Source: Luidia sarsii (lineage: Eukaryota > Echinodermata > Asteroidea > Paxillosida > Luidiidae). Taken from it: DNA of 64,000 nucleotides. Shown in pieces: positions 57,701 to 64,000 of this stretch. The stretch spans positions 12,230,509 through 12,294,508 of the forward strand of contig OX465109.1 in NCBI GenBank assembly GCA_949987565.1, read 5' to 3'. The stretch's first letter is position 1; each line of letters opens with the position of its first letter. The notes beneath the pieces are model-generated. The model had not been told where the DNA came from. It did no database searches and worked only from the letters and a program-made list of their open reading frames with translations. Made by a program: the position numbers and the translations under genes.

Positions 57701-58421
57701 AATAGTAAAACAAAAATGTCAAAAATTGAACCGGTACGGCAGTAGGCCTACAACTAGTACTGAGTACTACTACTAGTACTAGTAGTAGTAGTACTACTAC
57801 TACTAGTACTAGTACTGTAGTACATTATACAGAGTACAGTACTCAGTAGACTAGACAGTACTACTACTAAGTACTAGTTTACTACAGTACTGTACTGTGC
57901 TGTACTGTACTGGTGTAGTCAGTTCTGTTGACGAGTTGATTTCAGAGTCTATCACCTTATTACAGGAGCATTCTATCAAGCAACCAAGCAAACAAGGATT
58001 TGTTGTGTCATTTTGTGAAACTTTAACTGCTTTGACGGTTGACCAGATCGAGGTACAGTACATTATTAGTGTTACTAGGGTTAGGGTTAGGGTCTTCCTA
58101 CCTCCATGCTATAATACTATTACTAGGCGATACAGACTTGGGCGGCATTGTTTCGAGTGTTTGTTTAGAACTGCATGTAAAGATTGCAAAACAGCGGTCG
58201 AAAGGGCGATCGGACAACGGAGGTTCCTTCCTCCACGATCGGACTAACCTTTCCAGGCATAATCGTATAATCACGAGAGCAATGGCCAGCATCAGCAGGT
58301 ATTTGACATCCTCAAACTGGGGGTAGCGGGCTGTCTCGCTGCTCCGAAGATCGGCCCAGGTAACGTTGGCCGGGAACCAGAATCGCTCGTTGAAAACATA
58401 GGCTGACAGTCCCCCCGCCAT
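33581..58421 (-). CDS. CERS: Ceramide synthase (LAG1/CERS family), complete eight-exon gene
   Basis: Multi-pass ER membrane enzyme that N-acylates sphinganine or sphingosine with acyl-CoA to give (dihydro)ceramide. I joined eight minus-strand exons; every intron is GT-AG, every phase fits, and the total is 1137 coding bases, 378 residues plus stop. Order: N-terminus with the conserved NVTWADL sequon (N19); TM1 (about 41-57); Hox-like domain (about 74-136) ending VERWFRRRRNQ at 114-124; TLC domain (about 137-335). The TLC domain has the catalytic H212-H213 and H239-D240...D243 within one exon that also holds the Lag1p motif region; further membrane segments follow. The acidic C-terminus (336-378), rich in Ser/Asp/Glu, resembles the CK2-phosphorylated tail of animal CERS. 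Length fits the family (about 350-400). Which vertebrate CERS1-6 it matches best cannot be decided here. Intron 1 is about 18.8 kb. Confidence 0.95.
33713..34820 (-). other. CERS intron 7: repeat-filled
   Basis: Holds degenerate PLE-tail pairs at 33895-33990 and 34245-34330. It also has two related copies of a segment with GGATTTCACAAAGCC / CGTAACTCAACT / GATAGCCCATCGTAAGTTG words, at about 33996-34128 and 34326-34470, each internally self-complementary. No coding sequence. Confidence 0.6.
34822..34977 (-). CDS. CERS: CERS exon 7
   Basis: Exon spans 34977 down to 34821 (157 bp). The acceptor is CTGCAG and the donor G|GTGGGTGG. The first base completes the Trp codon begun by exon 6. It encodes the last two membrane segments (LLIGAYPSKYFFTALLCILY onward) and ends FRNGK in phase 0. 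Confidence 0.93.
35024..35140. repeat. Perfect head-to-head palindrome of PLE tails
   Basis: The left arm 35024-35078 and right arm 35086-35140 are exact reverse complements over 55 bp with a 7-bp spacer (AGAGAAA). Each arm is the PLE 3' tail with the hammerhead-like motif, outward facing. It lies in CERS intron 6. Bases 35141-35195 continue only the right-hand tail. Confidence 0.95.
35285..36120 (-). repeat. Degenerate tRNA-derived tandem array in CERS intron 6
   Basis: About seven diverged units of 80-110 bp. Each contains TGGACTGGACC, then an ATTTGAACCC-type word (reverse complement GGGTTCAAAT, a B-box), then GTGGTATGGGAATTTTTC-type and AAAGAGAGCACCAA-type words. Unit starts lie near 35290, 35378, 35567, 35660, 35962 and 36057. 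Reads as tandemly amplified SINE 3' halves. Confidence 0.6.
35737..35945. mobile_element. MITE inserted in the tandem array
   Basis: Long inverted ends: CGACCACTGTT...CATGCCATCACGTGACTTA at 35737-35770 and TAAGTCACGTGATGGCATG...AACAGTGGTCG at 35903-35940. Complementarity extends inward through GTGGTTATTTTTT / AAAAATACCCAC. Interior about 130 bp, non-coding. A possible ATTG lies on both outer sides. Confidence 0.65.
36153..36259 (-). CDS. CERS: CERS exon 6
   Basis: 107 bp between TTTACAG and the donor GTAAGT. It encodes GGKVFHYARFKLLPYILFAL and on to FFPY, ending in the first two bases of a Trp codon. Confidence 0.95.
36260..37190 (-). other. CERS intron 5
   Basis: Contains a PLE-tail inverted pair at 36457-36545 and a single tail fragment near 36640-36675. 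No coding sequence. Confidence 0.6.
37191..37319 (-). CDS. CERS: CERS exon 5 (catalytic TLC core)
   Basis: 129 bp, phase 0 at both ends, acceptor GAATTCCAG, donor GTAAGG. It encodes DFVANVIHHIATVLL to HDISDIFLE, with the two His and the HD pair required for acyl transfer in this family. Confidence 0.97.
37431..37710 (+). mobile_element. tRNA-derived SINE with intact acceptor stem
   Basis: The 72-base tRNA-like head at 37526-37597 starts AGCTCGG and ends CCGAGCT, a perfect 7-bp acceptor stem. It has A-box TGGTCCAGTGGTTAA and B-box GGGTTCGAATCC; the T stem is degenerate. The body follows with AAAGCACTGAGCAAAGTGTA and ends CATTCTCCTTGATGCAA. It lies antisense in CERS intron 4. Confidence 0.65.
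37999..38091 (-). CDS. CERS: CERS exon 4
   Basis: 93 bp, phase 0, acceptor TTTGTAG, donor GTTGGT. It encodes ALSDSLFNYYMLEGAFYVSL to FTDVRRK, a membrane segment and the basic turn before the TLC core. Confidence 0.95.
38273..38381 (-). CDS. CERS: CERS exon 3
   Basis: 109 bp between CACTAG and GTAAGT. The first G completes Leu137. It encodes WRFIIYAFAFCYGIYYHPQN to CWINFPYH, the first TLC segment. Confidence 0.95.
38382..39173 (-). other. CERS intron 2
   Basis: Holds two SINE-like tRNA halves on the plus strand (about 38835-38925 and 38985-39058), the second with CAGGTTCGAAACC. No coding sequence. Confidence 0.5.
39174..39410 (-). CDS. CERS: CERS exon 2 (Hox-like domain)
   Basis: 237 bp, acceptor GTGTCCAG, donor TT|GTAGGTG. 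It encodes LVFSPIGAAIGIRATSGYKA through VERWFRRRRNQ to KKFTET. Its first base completes Arg58 from exon 1 across an 18.8-kb intron. Confidence 0.95.
39442..39928. repeat. 28-bp tandem repeat beside CERS exon 2
   Basis: About eleven units of the form CATTCTAGATTTGAGCTTCAATCTTT between 39565 and 39900, with more degenerate AGATTC/AAGCTT-type copies on the left. Intronic. Confidence 0.85.
40806..40908 (-). mobile_element. Partial copy of the 57.1-57.6 kb MITE
   Basis: The segment CTCCCTGACTTCACAG ... GGATGTTTAGCTCTTGGAAC ... GACTGGTTCAACCAGCC ... GCAATGC is the reverse complement of the interior of the MITEs at 57126 and 57402. Confidence 0.75.
41679..41714. repeat. Perfect hairpin
   Basis: GCTCTCCTTAATTC and its complement separated by AACAAAGT. 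It lies inside the TIR element. Confidence 0.8.
42067..42857. mobile_element. hAT-type MITE nested in the TIR element
   Basis: 791 bp. The left end is CAGTGTTGTAGTCGAGACC and the right end is the near-complement (CAGTGCTGTAG then TCGAGACC with a 3-bp insertion). Flanks GCCGATTC (42059-42066) and GCCGATGT (42858-42865) form an 8-bp duplication with two mismatches. CAGTG ends and an 8-bp duplication are the hAT signature. Confidence 0.75.
44131..44340. repeat. 104-bp tandem duplication within the GTACAT tract
   Basis: GGGTATGTACAATGTACAG starts at 44131 and again at 44235, with matching sequence through ATACCGGTATACAGTATGTA in both. Confidence 0.85.
44383..44401 (+). repeat. 19-base G run
   Basis: Uninterrupted guanines within the GTACAT tract; could form a quadruplex, and its length may be an assembly or sequencing estimate. 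Confidence 0.9.
45913..47171 (+). repeat. Eight direct copies of GTGACTCGCGTTAC
   Basis: Exact 14-mers start at 45913, 46092, 46280, 46295, 46943, 46976, 46992 and 47158. All are in the same orientation, and two pairs are almost adjacent (spacings 15 and 16). The word is an imperfect palindrome (10 of 14 positions match its complement). It surrounds a possible transposon frame at 46558-46794. Confidence 0.95.
46558..46794 (-). pseudogene. Possible transposon protein C-terminal fragment
   Basis: 78-residue frame with VVYVVHVYVGKCYPGEV, GDYQVCVMAP and LKLPFTVN-like spacing. It recalls the small beta-rich C-terminal module (Y-x-G-x2-YPG-x-V...) seen in several metazoan transposon proteins. There are no upstream coding exons and its environment is repetitive. 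Family assignment is weak. Confidence 0.3.
51213..51714 (+). mobile_element. Dispersed 500-bp repeat, copy A
   Basis: Begins ACCCTAACCCAGCTGACTCCA, ends GGGGGATAGGGTTGG, so the outer ends are weakly inverted. It contains several GTTGGGATCAGCA / GTTGGGTTCAGCA words and an internal run of AGAAAAGGCYCAA units. Copy B lies at 63179-63641 in the opposite orientation. Confidence 0.8.
52200..52760. repeat. GC-richer repeat island with GTTTCTACTG words
   Basis: Several GTGTTTCTACTG / CAGTAGAAACACG words and ACACCCGGCAA words on both strands (near 52395, 52552, 52667, 52733) suggest a degenerate transposon. A perfect 22-bp palindrome lies at 52366-52387. Frames of 80-125 codons on both strands have no domain I recognise. 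Confidence 0.5.
55321..55680. promoter_or_regulatory. Possible CpG-richer promoter-like patch
   Basis: Unlike its surroundings it is GC-richer and free of GTACAT repeats. It has TACGTCACGG (CRE-like) near 55578, GATTGGTCG (inverted CCAAT) near 55599 and a donor-like GG|GTGAGT at 55672/73. No downstream exon was identified; it lies within CERS intron 1. Confidence 0.25.
56270..56520 (+). mobile_element. Penelope-like 3' tail, solo
   Basis: The pyrimidine-rich UTR (CTCTCCCTACTAGCTTCACTC onward) and the hammerhead-like tail at 56404-56443 match the element at 4930-5220 in opposite orientation. No coding part remains here. Confidence 0.8.
57126..57308. mobile_element. TIR MITE, copy 1
   Basis: 183 bp with long inverted ends, CGCAGTGGCTGTTGTTACGG and its near-complement, extending over about 45 bp. 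No target duplication was identified because it lies at a duplication junction. Confidence 0.85.
57402..57588. mobile_element. TIR MITE, copy 2, with 9-bp target duplication
   Basis: 187 bp with the same ends. TACTTAGTT is present directly on both sides (57393-57401 and 57589-57597) and only once in the uninterrupted paralogue at 57017-57025. A 9-bp duplication suits Mutator-like elements. Confidence 0.9.
57755..57915. repeat. ACT/AGT palindromic triplet tract
   Basis: Alternating runs of TAGTAG and TACTAC with AGTACT palindromes, able to fold on themselves. A short (TTAGGG)2-3 run follows at about 58077-58093. Confidence 0.9.
58249..58421 (-). CDS. CERS: CERS exon 1 (start codon)
   Basis: 173 coding bases, ATG at 58421-58419. 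It encodes MAGGLSAYVFNERFWFPANV, then TWADL and TM1, and ends in AG|GTTAGT after GGAA. The last two bases plus the first of exon 2 make Arg58. The ATG is chosen because FNERFWFPANVTWADL sits at the usual place in animal CERS. The frame is open further upstream, but that sequence is not CERS-like. Confidence 0.95.
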
Positions 58422-58803
58422 ACTTGCACATGTCCAGCAGCTGCACTCGCGTGGGATCAGAACGTGCACGGTTACCACAATGTGGACAAAATCACGCGAG
58501 GTTTTTTCCCCTCTCTCTGTAGATCGCTGGCTTCCACCAACATTTCGCATTGGATTTAAGCGTGCGCCGGGTACCATTGATATGCTTTGACACTCGTGGT
58601 AGTCATGTAGGTACCGACCGCAACTACATGTACAGTACATGCACATTGCATTGCAGCATCGCCGATAACCGTGTAGGATAGGACGATGTTCGAAGAATGG
58701 GGCGGGGTCGGCATGGGCATAATAATGGTCCACTGTACTGAAGTGCCCTCCCATCCTATCAGTAAGCATCTCAACTTTCTCCATCTCCCCAAACCCCCCC
58801 CCC

Positions 58804-58841
<38 letters not shown>

Positions 58842-60984
58842 AATAAAAATAAAAATACAAATACAAAGTCCTCAGTTATGAAAATTGAATCGGGTCTTTT
58901 TCTATAATAATTATCATCTCAGGAGAAGAGGTTAGAAGAAAAGGGGCCGAATTTGCCTCCGCAAACTAAAGCCACGCCCAAATCACTCGGTCGCGAGCAT
59001 TCGGCCGGCGATACATACGACTTACGAGGAGGTTCGTGAATTCCTACTAGTCTATAGCCAAGGCGTTTCGAGGACAGCCGGCTAGGGAAACGCCACTTCT
59101 GAATCTTTGCCGCCTTTTCGAAATCGTTGCCCTGGCAGCACAGCTAGGTTGCATTTCTGACATTCATCGCTGGGTAACATGGGGCTACTTCTTTGAAACC
59201 CATTCTCTGTTAGCTAGCTTCAACATAAAAAAGCCCAAGCCGGTATGTTTTTGGAAAACACTCACATTTTTTTCCAGTTCTGTCCATTTGGATCCTGTAA
59301 TAGTTTTGCCAGTTTTACGGCAAATTAAGTCATTATTTTGGGTATAGGACTAACGTTTCGAGTCGAGTTGGACCTTTGGCAAAGGCCAAAATTAAATGGA
59401 CAAAAGGAACCGAGAGAGACGGGGGACTTATCATAATTCTAAAGGAAAATAATTGCATTACTTTATTACTTTACACCCATAATAATTACTCCCCATACAT
59501 TTCCATTATGTCTTTGTCCTTGTCATTCTGCCCTACACAAAAGACCATTCTGTGATCGAACTGCAAGGAGTGTCCCTCATTGTTTGGGAATAATAATGAA
59601 CAAATTATGTTGCAAAGTGCTCATACTAGTCTCGATGACCCCCCAAAAAAACTAAGCTCCGAATGTGGAGGGCCTGACGTTTCTTTGCATGCTTGGACCT
59701 TCTGCCTTTGAGAAAGAGTCATGCTAGGATCGAAGCTTTAGGCCGTCCAAATTATTTTATGATTTGTGTTTTTTATTAAAATACCGTAACAACGGATCTT
59801 AGCCTACATGTATGAATGGCCAATATGCCCCGATGTCTTCCGTTTATTTATTTTTTGTTTTGTTTTTTGGAGGGGCCTGTTATTTCAAAAACACGAGGTC
59901 CCCGAAAAGATACTTTAATAAATAATTGCTTAGGTAATTAATTTGTCGCATCTCTGGTCCATAAACTCATGTAGGCGCGACATACATGTACATTATGCAT
60001 GGTTATTTCAGTGTCAGCACACTTTGTGAGTGTACTTTAGTTTTAAATGGCCTTTTTAAAAGGCGGCTTTTCAATTTATTCAAACGTTGCATTCCCTGGG
60101 TCGGCTGCATGCTATGTCCACAATACTAGTGTATACCCGTGGAGTGCAGCAATTCCTCTACGCTCAATTATTTTAATTACTTTATTTGGCGCGATAACAT
60201 AATCTTTCAGACGCGCGTGTTCGTCAGCGATCTTTTGTCCTGAATTGAATTCATCTTTTTAACCGATGACTTACATCACGGACTCGACGTTCCTCACTTT
60301 CATTAGTCATTATTTTGACAGCGGAGAACATGTGATGCGTCATGTAATCAGTTTTTCTCGTTATAATTTTTTTAGTTTTATCAAAAATATGAGGAGTGCC
60401 TGACGTTTTGATCTTTCTAGCAGGACCTTTCTCAAAGGCAAAAGAGAAAATAATGTCCTGCTACTGTGCTAGGATCGAAACGTCGCAGGCTCTCCTAATT
60501 TTTCATAATTCGCTTTTTTCTTCATAGTTACGGGAAATAATATAAGCCTGAGTTTGCAACATTTTTGCAGTATTACTAAAAGAAAATATAGTTCATAATA
60601 GCTGTAATTACTTGTATTATACCAAAAATATTTTTTTGGATGTTTTACATTAATTTTCAATGCTCACAGTTTAAGTATTGGCTGGTCACAGTAAATAATG
60701 ATTGTGAAGAATTCGTTCATGTACTTGAGCTCCTTATTAATTTTGTCATCTGATGATGACGTGTTCGGCCTTGGTTTTCTTCTCCGAGTCCATTCAGTTG
60801 TAACGTAATAATATACTAATAACAACTCTCTACTAGCCGGCCCAATCTCTCCTTCCTGCGTGTAGCTGTCAACAGAGGGCCTGCTTTGATCTGGTTGACC
60901 TCTTCGGCGGAAGCTGGTTCAATGATCGCAGCAAACAGCCGTCGTGAATTGTCACCCAGCAACTCCCATCATGCATTTGGAAGG
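58422..60984. other. Divergent 5' region between CERS and RPL27
   Basis: Should hold both promoters; no core element was assigned. Contains a C-run/A-run/(TA)n tract at 58793-58840, a PLE-tail-like fragment at 59345-59390, and PLE-tail inverted pairs at 59671-59744 and 60398-60490. Confidence 0.5.
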
Positions 60985-61015
60985 TTCTTTTCTTCCGGTT
61001 CACCGTTTAGCTGAG
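60985..61015 (+). promoter_or_regulatory. RPL27: RPL27 non-coding first exon with TOP-like tract
   Basis: TTCTTTTCTTCC at 60985-60996 looks like the 5' terminal oligopyrimidine tract that puts ribosomal protein mRNAs under growth-dependent translational control. A short leader follows to the donor GCTGAG|GTATGA at 61015. The start site itself (C at 60987 likely) is inferred. Confidence 0.65.
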
Positions 61016-61438
61016 GTATGAACGATCAAACCCGACCAAAACAATCCGAAATCATCCACATTTAGAGAATGAAATATACCCAAGAAACTATAGGAGGTTG
61101 TTACTGTATATTTCAAGAATATATTCACAATATTTTTTGTGATTTCCATTAATACCTGTTCTAATATTTTAAGGTTTATTGACTCGTATTGCACGGGTTC
61201 TTCTAATGGGTCAGTGTAAATTGAATAAGAGCACCATGGTTGTGCGTTTCGGAATAGCAAAGGTTTCAAAGCATGGGACATATTTATTTCCAATCGTTGT
61301 AAAAGACGCTTCAGTGGACGTCCCTAAGTGCCGTATGTCGGTTTAGTTTGTAAAATGCATACCCAATTAATTCATTATTACGTTGTTAATTTTGTAGCCT
61401 AATTTTGGTGTTTTCTTCTTTCAATTGCAGGAGCAGCC

Positions 61439-61519
61439 ATGGGCAAGTTTCTGAAACAAGGCCGAGTGGTTCTCGTTCTCTCAGGTCGATTTGCCGGCCG
61501 CAAGGCGCTTATTGTCAAG
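61439..61519 (+). CDS. RPL27: RPL27 coding exon 1
   Basis: Acceptor TTCAATTGCAG at 61430, ATG at 61439, donor AAG|GTGAAT, phase 0 exit. Confidence 0.95.
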
Positions 61520-62511
61520 GTGAATCATTTTGTTTGAAAACAAATAAATAATGAAGTTAATATTGTCAAGCATGTGATAGTCTGACTCTGAATAACTTGG
61601 ACCTGACATCCATCCTCTTTTTCGAAATTCTGAGGGTCGGGTGACTAAGTCTAAAGTCCGAGAAACTTGGTCTTGGACCCGACATTTCACCCTTTTTTCA
61701 AAATTTGGAGGGTCGGGTGTCTGCAAGGTCCATGGTTTTCAGTATGTGAAATGCTTCACACCAACTACCCCCGACAGAAATCCCCAGATTTTACCCGAAA
61801 ACACCCGTGAATCTGTCCAATGTGCCCATGTTTGGATTCTGTGAGACTCACACATTTCAATACTGGCTGGTCACTTGCTTTACTCCTGTGGCCCAAAAAT
61901 ATTAATTTCCCCTCCGTTGATGGAGAAAATTCTCTCCCGTCCAACAAGTCAAAATGAGGCGCCTATCTTTGATTTCTGATTCACGCAAATCGATGACATC
62001 TGACAGGTTTGAGTGCACAGTGCGGGATGCTTCGTGCTGTCAAGTAGCGGGGCTTAATGCGTGCATGCGCACACACTCACACAGACCCAATGCATGTGAG
62101 TGTATGCACATGCATATGCACGCCTTGAATCCCGCAACTGTTTCCTGAACGGCGCAAAGCAACCCACACTGTGCACCCGAACCTGTCAGAACGTCATAGT
62201 TTTGCAGATTCTATCTTCTGCTACTGGACGGATACATCTGAGATCGAGTGCACAATGCCTTGCCTAGTGGTTTGCAGAATGCAAACACAGTCAGTGACTC
62301 GATCATTTCTCTTTCTCCCCCTCCCTGCCCTATTTCTGTAGAACCACGATGACGGCAGCACCGACAGGACCTATGGCCACGCCCTGGTGGCGGGCGTCGC
62401 CCAGTACCCGCGCAAGGTGACCAAGCGCATGAGCAAGAAGCGCATCAAGCAACGCTCCAAGCTCAAGTCCTTTGTCAAGGTGTACAACTACAACCACCTC
62501 ATGCCCACACG
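61439..62511 (+). CDS. RPL27: Large-subunit ribosomal protein eL27, 5' part of gene
   Basis: Cytosolic 60S subunit protein. Two coding exons are seen, 61439-61519 (27 codons) and 62342-62511 (56 codons plus two bases), giving 83 residues plus the start of Arg84. The metazoan protein is about 136 residues, so the last 50 or so are beyond the window. The N-terminus [20 protein letters not shown] with RKALIVK is the KOW-domain start. The second exon carries [15 protein letters not shown], the basic [10 protein letters not shown] stretch and [13 protein letters not shown], all diagnostic. The ATG lies 8 bases after the intron 1 acceptor, and the leader exon with its TOP tract is at 60985. CERS lies upstream on the other strand. 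Nothing suggests a pseudogene: introns are present and the frame is clean. Confidence 0.95.
61520..62341 (+). other. RPL27 intron with MITE and a two-copy repeat
   Basis: A 60-70-bp segment (CTTGGACC...GAGGGTCGGGTG) is repeated at about 61598-61650 and 61664-61725. An inverted-repeat element sits at 61993-62197. Confidence 0.6.
61993..62197. mobile_element. MITE in RPL27 intron
   Basis: Ends ATGACATCTGACAGGTTTGA and the near-complement of GGGTGCACAGTGTGGG...CTGACAGGTTCGGGTG are inverted over about 38 bp, with a GTGCATGC/GCATGCAC-rich interior. No coding capacity. Confidence 0.7.
62342..62511 (+). CDS. RPL27: RPL27 coding exon 2
   Basis: Acceptor TTTCTGTAG, donor CG|GTAAGT, 56 codons and two bases. 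It is markedly GC-richer than the flanking introns. Confidence 0.95.
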
Positions 62512-62629
62512 GTAAGTCAGCCGGCATGCTCCACAGACACTGGGGGACCCGGGATTGGAGTGGACGGTCGGGTCAACCAGGGCTGGATTATCTTGTAGAA
62601 TGCTTGCGGTGAGACCAAGTGTGAGGCAA

Positions 62630-62767
62630 GGGTGGTTTGCAGTGACACCATGTGAGAACATCTCTTGTGAGTGTGTTTGGTTCTGGGGAGAACCGATGGA
62701 TGTGTTCATCTCCTCGGGAAACAGCCACATTCACAAGAGAAACTCCCACATGGTGTCACTGTAAATC
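62630..62767. mobile_element. MITE of the GGTGACACCATG family
   Basis: Left end TTTGCAGTGACACCATGTGA and right end TCACATGGTGTCACTGTAAA-like are inverted, with CTCTTGTGA / TCACAAGAG inside. It is the most complete of the three copies in the window. Confidence 0.7.
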
Positions 62768-63178
62768 ATCATTGACTTACTACGGCCGCTATGAGTAGCC
62801 TGAAATCTCATGAGACCAAGTGCATTTTCTCTCTGGAGAAGTGGCTCTGCCAATCAAACATTTGGGCAGTGCTTGCTCTGCCTGTCATCTGGAGACTGGA
62901 GTTGGAGACATGAGGATGAGTAAGGTGTTCGGAGGTTGGGTTATGGTTAGTTCTCAAGAGTCTCCCACTTAACAGAATGACTATTGCTCTATTAGCCAGT
63001 ACTTCTTAATTCAGAGTGCTGGTGGTGTTGCTGTACACTGGGGCCTTCTAATCCGGGCACCACCGTTGTCTGATTGTGTCGGGTTTGACTTGCTGGCACA
63101 CATTCCGCAATCGTATTGATTGATTTCACAGGCATTTATTGCTCCCGATTGTTCAGCGATTTTTCAAAATGGCACATT

Positions 63179-63641
63179 AACCCTATCCCCTCACTGTTAG
63201 CCTAACTCTATTCTGCTGATCCCCACAGTATCCAACATTGGATACTGTTGGGTTCAGCAGGGTCCTGCAATGATGGTAATATTGCAGTAACTTTGCAAAC
63301 AATGCCAGGCCCAACAAAATCCGACTGTATTGTACAGTGTTGATCCCAACAAAGACCAACACTCAAGTAACAGGCAATTGTTAGGCCTTTTCTTTTGGGA
63401 CTTTTCTCTTGAGCCTTTTCTCTTGGGCCTTTTCTTTGGGGTCTTTCCCTTTAGGCCCTTTGTTTTTGGGCTTTTCTATATTTTTTTTGACTATCTTCAT
63501 TGTGTGGCTGCCAGGCCAGATAACCATGCTGACCCCAACAATCCTCAACACACTTTTTTAGTGCTGTACACTGCTGAACCCAACAGAGGACTACAGGCCC
63601 CAAAATTTGTTGGCTTCTGTTGGAGTCAGCATGGTTAGGCT
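63179..63641 (-). mobile_element. Dispersed 500-bp repeat, copy B
   Basis: Reverse-complement relative of 51213-51714, colinear throughout, with the same GTTGGG(A/T)TCAGCA words and AGAAAAGGCCCAA array. It lies in the RPL27 intron that runs to the end of the window; 62768-63178 and 63642-64000 hold nothing I recognise. Confidence 0.8.
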
Positions 63642-64000
63642 TAATAAAAAGAAACCAGTGTGAGGTCATGTGCACTCAAAAGTAGTCCGTTGCAAAGCGA
63701 TTAAAAGCTGAAAAGTCAATGTTGCAGAGTGTGTGCCCAGTCTGTCATCAGGAGACTTAATGATTTGAAGAGAACACACTGCCAGGTTCCTCAGAGCCAC
63801 GCTCAGAGCCACGCTCAAATACAGAATATGCACGTGTTGTCACCTCGCCATGCAAACTTCTTAGCCTCATCTTGAGTATCTTGATTTGAGCTGGGGTTTG
63901 CACCTTATTTTAAATTCTGGACACAGTTTTCATGTGAAAGTACGGACAGTATAAATGAATGTCAATCTGTGTTGTTGGTAGTTTTTCTCTCAAATTTCAA

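Noticed and set aside
58077..58093. Telomere or telomere-derived chromosome end
   Set aside because: Fewer than three TTAGGG units, embedded in ordinary sequence beside an exon.
58098..58805. 235-codon frame as the CERS start
   Set aside because: Only the part from Met at 58421 is CERS-like. The upstream residues do not resemble any CERS, and the downstream end reads through the splice donor.

Overview
The window is nuclear DNA from a metazoan, most likely a marine invertebrate deuterostome. An echinoderm is my best guess; a hemichordate or cephalochordate is not excluded. Reasons: genes with GT-AG introns, a homeobox-containing ceramide synthase, a cytosolic ribosomal protein gene, an intronless Tre1/moody/melatonin-receptor-like GPCR pair, a BEL/Pao retrotransposon, Penelope-like remnants, tRNA-derived SINEs and many short inverted-repeat elements. 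Genus and species cannot be read from this sequence alone.

Layout. (1) 0-9.1 kb: two intronless class A GPCR genes in tandem (73-1170 and 7954-9078). They are nearly identical over most of the seven-helix core and different at the N-terminus, TM5/ICL3 and the tail. Between them lie a SINE split by a hAT-like MITE and a Penelope-like (PLE) remnant with a GIY-YIG endonuclease reading frame. (2) 9.1-17.5 kb: gene-poor DNA with MITEs and tRNA-like repeats. (3) 17.5-25.6 kb: a complete, apparently intact BEL/Pao LTR retrotransposon with two 612-bp LTRs, a 5-bp target duplication and a single 1976-residue Gag-Pol frame. (4) 25.6-33.2 kb: gene-poor DNA with SINEs. (5) 33.6-58.4 kb, minus strand: a full ceramide synthase (CERS) gene assembled by eye from eight coding exons. 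All junctions are GT-AG, all phases agree, and the product is 378 residues. Intron 1 is about 18.8 kb and is packed with DNA transposons, MITEs, a 12-kb GTACAT-rich tract and PLE tails. (6) 61.0-62.5 kb, plus strand: the 5' part of the RPL27 gene, with a TOP-like leader and two coding exons; the rest lies beyond the window.

CERS and RPL27 are divergent housekeeping-type genes whose 5' ends face each other about 2.6 kb apart. I see no operon-like or pathway link among the GPCRs, CERS and RPL27.

The most unusual signal is a recurrent short sequence matching the PLE 3' tail. It can be folded as a hammerhead-ribozyme-like structure with a non-consensus core. At six or seven places it occurs as a head-to-head inverted pair, including one perfect 55-bp-arm palindrome inside a CERS intron. 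Other notable signals are eight direct copies of the 14-mer GTGACTCGCGTTAC at 45.9-47.2 kb, a MITE with a 9-bp target duplication and its empty paralogous site a few hundred bases away, and a 3.5-kb TIR element split by a hAT-type MITE. All work was done by eye; no similarity search or folding program was run.
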